In this document: piece by piece, positions 56,852 to 64,000 of the stretch
How the letters are laid out: every line of letters begins with the position of its first letter
How positions within the stretch are numbered: position 1 is the stretch's first letter
Origin: Collybia mongolica
Taxonomy: Eukaryota > Basidiomycota > Agaricomycetes > Agaricales > Clitocybaceae
Assembly: GCA_013420905.1 (NCBI GenBank)
Contig: JAAXNY010000004.1
Coordinates: 2,108,001 to 2,172,000, forward strand
Length of the DNA: 64,000 bases
Direction of reading: 5' to 3'
Translations under genes and position numbers: made by a program
The notes under the pieces: model-generated
Databases searched by the model: none
What the model saw: only the letters and a program-made list of their open reading frames with translations
Told to the model about the DNA's origin: nothing

Positions 56852-58550
56852 ATGTCAACCCTGAGTGACAGACCGCCGGTCCCACGTAGCATAAAAGAAA
56901 TAATCCGGTAAGGCCGCAACAACCGATTCAATTCAAATGTCTGTCTGGCTAATTTACAAGTACTCGGATATCCAAGGAACTTTACGCCGACTTGGTTTGC
57001 TGTTACGATGGGTGCGTGCATATATCCGTTAAATGGTCTTGGCGAATATATTGTCTCCCAATGTTCGATTCTTAAGAACCCATTTGATACCCTACCCGGG
57101 TCAGCCTTTGAGGTCGTTTCTTCACTCCAAACGATGATTCTTTAGTTTGCGTGCTCAGCTACGTACACAACCCCGCGCAGGATGAGAATGACTTCTTCTA
57201 CCGACCTCAACCTCATTCAGATGTCCGAGCATATCTCACTCACGCTCCCTCCTCAGGAACCGGGGCTATCAGCATCCTTTTCTCCTCGTTTCCATATGGC
57301 CATGATACGGAACTCCTGAAGATTCTGTGCCTCACATTCTTCTTTCTAAATTTATTCTTCTTTGTTTTTTTTACCGGCATCACCATCGCACGATACTGGT
57401 TCTATCCACACATATGGGGTTTGATGATTCGACACCCAGTTTCAAGCCTTTACACTGGGTGTTTTCCAATGGGGGCGACGACTATCATCAACGTAGCAGT
57501 GGATGTGATCAACACAAGATGTGACTTCGGTGGCAAAGGGTTCCTATATCTTATCTGGGTGATCTGGTGGCTAGATGTTTTTATATCGGTACTTTGTTGT
57601 TGGGTTCTGGTACACTTCATGTACGTCATAATCTGCTGTCGCCTATGTTTCTTCTTACATCAAATTCCAGGAAAACATCCCAACAACATTCTTTACAAGC
57701 GATGACCTCCGTTTGGTTACTTCCTGTTGTGACGCTTACTGTCGCAGCGTCATCGGGTGGCGTTCTCGCCCGAGCTTTGCAAAAATACTCCCCGCTGCAC
57801 GCACTCGTGTCAACGACAGTAGCAGTATTCTTGGTCACCGTCGGCCTTACACTTGCCTTGATGATTCTTACAATATATCTATTAAGACTCATTGTCTATG
57901 GTCTGCCGCCGGGTGCCACAGTCCTCTCCGTCTTCTTGCCCCTAGGTCCCACTGCCCAGTCAGGATACGCCGTCCTCCTGATTGGCCAGAACTTCAGATC
58001 ACTTCTTCCACTTGAGCACGGTAACTCTGACATACTTCGTTCCAGTTCTACTGGAGATGTAATAAACGTCATCTGTGTCTGTACTGCATTTCTGCTGTGG
58101 TCTCTCGCCTCGATGTGGATCATCTATGCACTTCTCGCTGTCCATGAAGCGACACGGCAAGTTAAATTTCCATTTAAACTGCCCTTTTGGGGTCTGGTCT
58201 TTCCAAACGTATGTGCCAATGTCCCCTACACAACTTAGAGCTCACTTTCCCGTTGATAGGGCGTATACGCAAACCTCACAATCAATCTTTCCGTTATTTT
58301 TGACTCCACATTTTTTCGTGTGTTTGGTGTCATCTATGCGATCGCCACAATGTTCCTCTGGTTATTCGTAACTACCCGAACGCTCTGGATGGTCTTTGAT
58401 CGGACTATTTTTGAAATCGAGGACATCGACATTGCTCAATTTGACAAGCACCCTGAGCAGCCGAGACACCCATCGAGTACAACATTGATTGTGGGAAGCG
58501 GAGAGTGTCCGAACAAGCAAACTAAGGATGACAAACGTCACATAGCATAG
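56852..58550 (+). CDS. SSU1-like sulfite efflux / TDT family transporter, copy 1
   Basis: Five exons: 56852-56907, 56977-57011, 57257-57620, 57671-58208, 58260-58550; 427 aa. The start is MSTLSDRPPVPRSIKEIIR, then NFTPTWFAVTMGTGAISILF, the hallmark of the TDT (TehA/Ssu1/Mae1) family. Ten hydrophobic segments follow, with FPMGATTIINVAVDV and the signature WLLPVVTLTVAASSGGVLA. Fungal Ssu1 exports sulfite; Mae1 imports malate. The motif set fits Ssu1 better. The second intron (57012-57256) is 245 nt, far longer than any other here. A downstream ATG-less frame is open from about 57151 and could mislead gene finders. Confidence 0.9.
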
Positions 58551-58557
58551 CATATAT

Positions 58558-59306
58558 TTACATGTCATATTGGTGTGGTCGACTCGCATATGTACAAACA
58601 CTGTTGCAATTCCTTGAACACATATTTGAACAAGGAACCGCCATTGACAATCGATACTGGAAATCTCCCAAGCACAACCTGGAAAGATAGGTGAAGGGGC
58701 TTCTCTCATTTTGACAAATTACTTACACTTATCTCTAGCTTTCACGCGTTTACTGAGACCTCTTTGTTCGCTGACAGTCGCCATACAGCCCTAAATTTTC
58801 GGGGGGCAATCATGACCAGCAAAATCAGGTGGTGTAAGTGTGTGTTAAATGGACAGTGAAGAAAACAAAACTCAGATTATCGACTCCGAACTAGAAAGGA
58901 TAATATAACTCACTGAACATATTTCCTTCTAATTGCCGCCAGGATAATATGAGTGCAGTGATCCAGTATCACGGTGTTGGTGTCGATATCAGCTTCCATG
59001 GCGAACTTTACTACATGTACCAAGAAAGGGAGTCCCCCGAAGACAGTGACGTGTGACTAAGGAGGTAAGAAAGTTTGCCACCCTTGGATTCTTGAATTTT
59101 TCGTCATCTTTGAGAAGAATGTCGAATGCCCCCTTCAACGAGCGAGCTGACATACCGTACATAAGCCCGGAAAGTTGTTTTCTGAACCTTTTCGATACGT
59201 TTCCAAATACACAGCGAGACACGGCGGCGGATTTTCCTTGAAAGACGGCGAAGCGCGGGTCTTGTGCTGGCAGAAGACAAAACAGAGAAATGGAATGAAT
59301 ATACAT
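58558..59306 (-). CDS. Doubtful small spliced gene, unknown
   Basis: A possible four-exon gene: 59306-59058, 59005-58914, then two short exons, ending near 58558, only 7 bp from the convergent SSU1-like stop. The first two exons join in phase to give helical text such as KQLSGLMYGMSARSLKGAFD and FLTSLFAMEADIDTNTVILD. The following exons are poorly supported and several splice choices exist. No family is recognised. It may be a degenerate gene or chance. Confidence 0.3.
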
Positions 59307-59824
59307 AGAAAGTAAGAAATCGGCATTGACATGTGACTCGGGGAATGACGTGTGATCAATCTGAGATTGCCCTGGTGACCATACTGTATGATCCTGTTGT
59401 TCTTACGTAATGTCTGCTCTTTTAACCGATACGGAATGGGTTTTCGTTCGGATCAAAAATAGCTTTTCAAGGTCGTTTCCAATGCTGTGTGTGTCCGACT
59501 CTCTTCGAAGAAATTAACCCACTCCACAAACTCTATCTCACCTGACTCCCCAGACAGCGAAGTCGTGGTGGAAAACAGAATATATATGCTGGCTTTTCTT
59601 CCAGATCTTTTCATTAAAAGCCAAGAAATCACGCGTGGATCACTAAGGAATTCCGAACGGTGGAATTCCGAATGTCCATTTTTCGGGAGTCACAGGCCAT
59701 ATGAAGGAGGTCTCATATGACACTCATCGAACACTTCCCTAGTTTCTTGCATCACCCCATCACTTGGTAGAGCCCTTTTACATTGGACGGTACTCGGTGC
59801 TAGTAATTGCATAGCTCACTCAGA
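59307..59824. other. Intergenic region upstream of SSU1-like 2
   Basis: About 520 bp with short frames but no supported gene; it should contain the promoter of the second transporter. Confidence 0.4.
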
Positions 59825-61254
59825 ATGACACCCTCCTGTCGAAGGGGTATGAGGGACTGTATTCGGTGAGTGTCCTACCTGATCAGGCAATCCTTCGGCT
59901 CTGACTAAATAACGCTAGGAATTTTACTCCAGCGTGGTATACGATTAATATGGGAACGGGAGTAATCTCGTCACTTGCGGCAAAATTCCACTTCGGAGCA
60001 GGCTCCTTGACTCTCGAAATTATCTCGCTCGCGTTTTTCTTATTAAATCTGGTACTTTTTATCATAATAAGTGCCATGACAATCGCCCGTTATTGGATGT
60101 TTCCCGATGTATGTACCCTTCCTGCTTTTTTCTTTTCTGATCCTGGTTATATACCTTGTAATACAGATGTGGTCAAAGATGATATCCCATCCAGCTCAAA
60201 GCCTCTTTGTTGGAGCTTTTGCCATGGGGGCCGCAACTCTCATTAATAGTGCTCTGACCACGAATCAGTCATGGTCGTTCGGAGGGACGGGCTTCCTTTA
60301 TGCTCTCTGGGCATTTTGGTTGTTAGACCTAGGTGTTTCATCCCTGACTGCGTTCGGAATGCTGTATGTCATGTCCGTAGGTTTTTTCATTCTCACCTTG
60401 CAAAATTTTGACAATTTCCTGTCAGGATGACAACTCACCATCATTCGCTTTCCCAAATGGCTTCTGTCTGGATCCTACCTATGGTCACCCTCATAGTCGC
60501 ATCTTCGAGTGGCGGACTCATCGCAGACGCATTAATCCGTCACTCAACTCATCTCGCCATAGTCACCACCGCCATGTCTTTTACCGCACTCATCATGGGG
60601 CTATCAATGGCCCTCATGATCATCACCGTCTACTTGACACGACTAGTGCTACACGGTCCCCCAAATCCCAGCCTTATCCTATCCTCCTTCATAGTCCTCG
60701 GCCCTCTAGGGCAAGGTGGATTTTCACTTCTAGTGAACGGCCATAATCTGTCGAATTTGCTCCCTCTCCACCTGGGAGAAAATATTCCGTTTGCAACCCT
60801 TACAGGGCAAATGCTTTATGCCGCGTGTTTCTGTGGGGCTTGGGTGCTATGGTCCATGGGAATTGCATGGGCGATCATTGCGTTGTGGTCAGTATACGCT
60901 GTATTGAAGAAAGAGAGAATCCCGTTCGCCCTATCGTACTGGGGGGCCATTTTCCCCATCGGTGTCTTCGGTCTCCTCTCAGTACAGCTTGGTGAAGTGC
61001 TCGAGAGTCCATTTTTTCATTACTTCGGTGCAATATGGTCGAGTAAGCTACTTTCACTGCCTCTTGTCGAAGCCAGCTCATTCTATCTTCCAGTTATCAC
61101 CCTCATCCTCTGGATCTCCGCGACAGTGAAAACTATTCCTGTCGTTTGGGATAGAACGATCTTCGTCGCTCCTTGCCTTGCCAACTCGGCCTCTCCAGAG
61201 AAGATGTCTGAAATGACTGCATCTACCGTTCCCGAAACCCCGACGACTGTGTAG
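59825..61254 (+). CDS. SSU1-like sulfite efflux / TDT family transporter, copy 2
   Basis: Five exons: 59825-59865, 59919-60108, 60167-60372, 60426-61042, 61094-61254; 404 aa. It reads MTPSCRRGMRDCIR, then NFTPAWYTINMGTGVISSLA, AMTIARYWMFPDMWSKMISH, FAMGAATLINSALTTN and WILPMVTLIVASSSGGLIAD. The first splice (CG|G, Arg codon) is shared with copy 1, but the intron that splits MG|TG in copy 1 is missing here. Its last intron (61043-61093, 51 nt) is in frame and stop-free, so it can be overlooked. The substrate is probably sulfite or a dicarboxylate. Confidence 0.9.
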
Positions 61255-62036
61255 CCATTAAATTTTCACATCACTAGGTATCGGCCAATAGAGGGTTTGA
61301 TGACGATATATGTGGCAATCACCGTGCATCTCATCAACCCTTCCGAATCTTCACGCTGACCGAGTCGGTTTGTAAAGCTTACCTTGATGGTAAGCTAAAG
61401 CATGGTTTATACTAAGCTAAGCGGCGAATCTGTAATTGACCAACGATGCATTTCGCCGAATACCATACTTTACGTATTTATATCTACACGACATATAGTA
61501 CGTATATATATACTAGGGTTACACATATTCCGAGCCGCATGACGCGTGTTCCCTGTTGGAACCTCCCATCAACATCAAGAAATCGAAGCTGCATTGTGAT
61601 CCCCAAGGTCTCTATCACATGATATGACCTGGTGGGACAGCACAGCATTGCATTGCCATCTTAGTAGTACGAGGTAAGTTTATTCAATTCACGTCTCTAC
61701 CAACAACGATCAAGTCTTCACCTCTAAACTTGTACTCACAACACGCTCCATTATTAGTGTGCCGTTTTCAGGGTTTAGAATCCTCGAGGCTGTAAATATG
61801 CCAAATGGTATCGTCTATATATCATCATCATCTGACTGAGCTTCGATTCAAAAATTCATTCACAAACCATGCGCACCAAAGTCACCCGAAACATTCGCAA
61901 CACCTTTATTCACATTCTCCCTCCCCCTTTGAATAGCTCGTGATTCGGGACCAACTGCCAGCCATGAGCGACATACTATAAATGTACAACCAAGGAGCAG
62001 TTGTGGGACCCCTCTCCCTCTTCCATTAAACTTCTA
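61255..62036. other. Intergenic region with a perfect 8-bp hairpin
   Basis: About 780 bp. AGCTTACC (61376-61383) pairs with GGTAAGCT (61389-61396) around a 5-nt loop, 120 bp after the SSU1-like 2 stop. The rest is AT-rich with no supported gene. Confidence 0.45.
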
Positions 62037-63845
62037 ATGCTATTCTTCTCGTACTCCCTCGTCTCTCTTTCATTTGTGTCGGCCCTGGTGCCAACCATCG
62101 CACACCCTGTCATTGAGAAAAGGGCACAATGTCAAGCAACACTGAATAACGCCCTGGTGTGTTTCCAGATGGGGCAGGGGCCTCGAATGTCTGACGCATC
62201 CTATCCCTCAGATTGTAGCTAGTCGTTTGCAGAGTCATTATTTCAATGCCGGCACTGGTCAATATACAGGTGGTTCGCTTTGGACAGATGCAGTAAGCCG
62301 TAGTACTCGTCCATTCAGTGATAGAGGTGTATCACCCAATATCCTTAGAACACTGTGGAAGATCTTCATAATCTGATGCTTGCGACGGGAACCGATGATT
62401 TTTCAACTGCCGGTGAAACCTCGTTTATTGGTAGAGCTGCTCTCAATAGCGGCACAAATTGGCAAAACATACTGGGTGGAAGTAATGACGACGCCGGGGT
62501 ATGGAATCTTTAATCGCTTGAAATCTCCAAATGTCAACTCAAGTGGTATGAACAACATTTTTAGTGGATCGTCCTAGCGCTCTGGAAGATTGCTGACTAC
62601 AAAGCAAGCCGTGGAAAGGACAATAGTGCATACCTCGTAAGTCCCTAGCTATCGGAGTTTTACTCCCAGATGCTCATTTCAACTTTTTCCCCATAGAACA
62701 GCGCAAGTAAGATCTACAATATCATAAGCGGCCAATGGGACGACGCCACCTGTGGGGGAGGAGGTAAACTCCAACCCATTCATCCTGATGCCACTGCTCA
62801 AAACACCGGGTTAAGTTTGGTGGTCAACAGCCCATACCTACAAAAATGCTATTACAAACGAGCTTTATCTTCTTCTCTCCGCCTCTGGTTATCTCAGGAA
62901 CAGAAACCCAACATATCTGAGCAACGCGAAGAAGGTATGGGTGAAATATTGGTCTACGCATAAAGTTTGACCTTATCTTTGTCAAGTCCTGGGCTTGGTG
63001 TAGGCCGTTGTTTATTTTTTCCGCAGTACTCTATCTCCTAACGAGTTCTAGTGAGCAACTCGGGGATGCGCAATTCCGCCGGCCTTTACAACGATGGTCT
63101 GAACGACGCGTGCCAAAATAACGGACAGGTAGGAAGGGTATATGCTCTGGATCAGTTGCAACTGTTAATACGCCCATGCTAGACAACCTGGACCTACAAT
63201 CAGGTGACATCTCTACTCCAGTTCCCTTACTAGTCTTATTAAAGAGCTCAATTTAGGGTGTTATCGCCTCTGGTTTAGCTGCTCTCTCAGTTGCAACTGG
63301 CGATAAATCACTTCTGACTCAAGCCGAAATCACCCTCGATGCGACCATTGCCAGGTTATCTACCAACAACATCCTTAGGGAGTCTTGCGATAATGCCGTT
63401 GGAGGAGGCTCTGTCTGTAATCAGGACCAGGTATTCCCACACTTCTTGTCAACGGTCATAACATCACTAAATATTAATCTCAAGCAACTATTCAAGGTCA
63501 GAAAAATATTAAAATCGTACTTGGGTGTTCAGTATGAATTTTGACTCCTCTAGGGACTCTGGACCAAGCATTTGCAGTACTACTTGGATATGGCAAACGA
63601 CCCAGCTCGCACAGCAAAATATGCTTCCTATCTTGCATCCCAGACATCAGCCGTTTTCCATTTTGGAACAAGCGCCAGTAATGATGTGGGCTCAGTTTGG
63701 TACGCCCCGGATCAGGTACGCTAAGGACCAGATCCCACATCTTAGTGCCTAATTATCTCAATAGGGCGGTTCTATTTTTACACCCAAGACAAGTGCCAGT
63801 GGATTGGAGGCCCATGTAGCCGCGGCGAAGTATGGTACATGCTAG
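62037..63845 (+). CDS. Secreted GH76 alpha-1,6-mannanase
   Basis: Thirteen exons: 62037-62156, 62212-62292, 62349-62498, 62565-62636, 62697-62763, 62816-62934, 62987-62999, 63052-63128, 63183-63203, 63257-63430, 63485-63496, 63554-63715, 63765-63845; 382 aa. After a signal peptide it shows ASRLQSHYFNAGTGQYTGGS, NTVEDLHNLMLATG, WDDATCGGGVWWS, KSWAWLSNSGMRNSAGLYND, TWTYNQGV and FKGLWTKHLQYYLD, all in the order of GH76. The family's catalytic Asp pair is expected just before GLW; in this sequence that part reads NDDAGWIVLALW. Exons of 12, 13 and 21 nt are needed. It may trim wall mannan or process GPI-anchored proteins, as Dfg5/Dcw1 do. Confidence 0.88.
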
Positions 63846-64000
63846 AGACGTTGAGTGATATCTAAGTCGGCTCAGCGGTTTATAAATATTCCGAACGTAT
63901 AGTAACAAGATTTTATGTCATGCAAAGGGAAAAATCCAGCTAAGATCATTAAATAGCGCACAGGGTTATGAGCCCAAGTGATAACCGCGCAGTTCAACTG

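Noticed and set aside
57151..57256. N-terminal extension of SSU1-like 1 starting near 57151
   Set aside because: The frame begins without an ATG, and the upstream exons 56852-56907 and 56977-57011 supply the expected NFTPTWFAVTMG sequence, so this stretch is intron.

Overview
The window is nuclear DNA of a filamentous basidiomycete, most likely a mushroom-forming Agaricomycete. The evidence is: many introns of roughly 50-60 nt with CTNAC-like branch sites, genes packed on both strands without operons, short I9 proteinase inhibitors of the Pleurotus POIA1 type, and BTB, GH16, GH76 and PSR1-like proteins of basidiomycete style. All exon models here were read by eye. They were accepted when the joined frame stayed open, intron phases agreed and the product matched family motifs. 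No alignment or search was run.

Layout: 1-6.3 kb holds a BTB/POZ protein cut by the window edge, RNA polymerase I subunit RPA43 head to head with mitochondrial import factor PAM16, a cysteine synthase and an ARF6-type GTPase. 6.5-13.5 kb holds a leucine-rich-repeat protein, RAD23 and a membrane-anchored lysophospholipase. 13.7-30.5 kb holds a fungal HMMR-like coiled-coil protein, two PSR1-like (CTD-type) phosphatase paralogs 10 kb apart with identical catalytic exon lengths, a membrane/coiled-coil protein, a candidate TPP1/Tpz1-type telomere protein and an AP-1-type bZIP factor. 31-39 kb holds the PHS1 dehydratase, a secreted aspartic protease, a single-pass membrane protein, a GH16 glucanase, a CMD-family protein, a tRNA-Gly(GCC) with a tiny intron and a 0.6-kb terminal-inverted-repeat element. 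39.6-53 kb holds cohesin RAD21, a mitochondrial PPR protein, a large BRE4-like membrane protein, a PAS-kinase-like kinase and a 3-methyladenine DNA glycosylase. 53-64 kb is more accessory: two tandem I9 inhibitors, a conserved unknown protein, two SSU1-like TDT transporters, a doubtful small gene and a GH76 mannanase.

Themes: many genes are housekeeping (transcription, import, cohesion, lipid and sulfur metabolism, DNA repair). Three families occur as local duplicates (PSR1-like, I9 inhibitor, SSU1-like). Splicing is unusual in several places: five introns need a GC donor to keep frame, two genes carry 7-nt exons, and two genes have a first coding exon that is only the ATG. No CRISPR array, plasmid or phage feature, or large transposon is visible.
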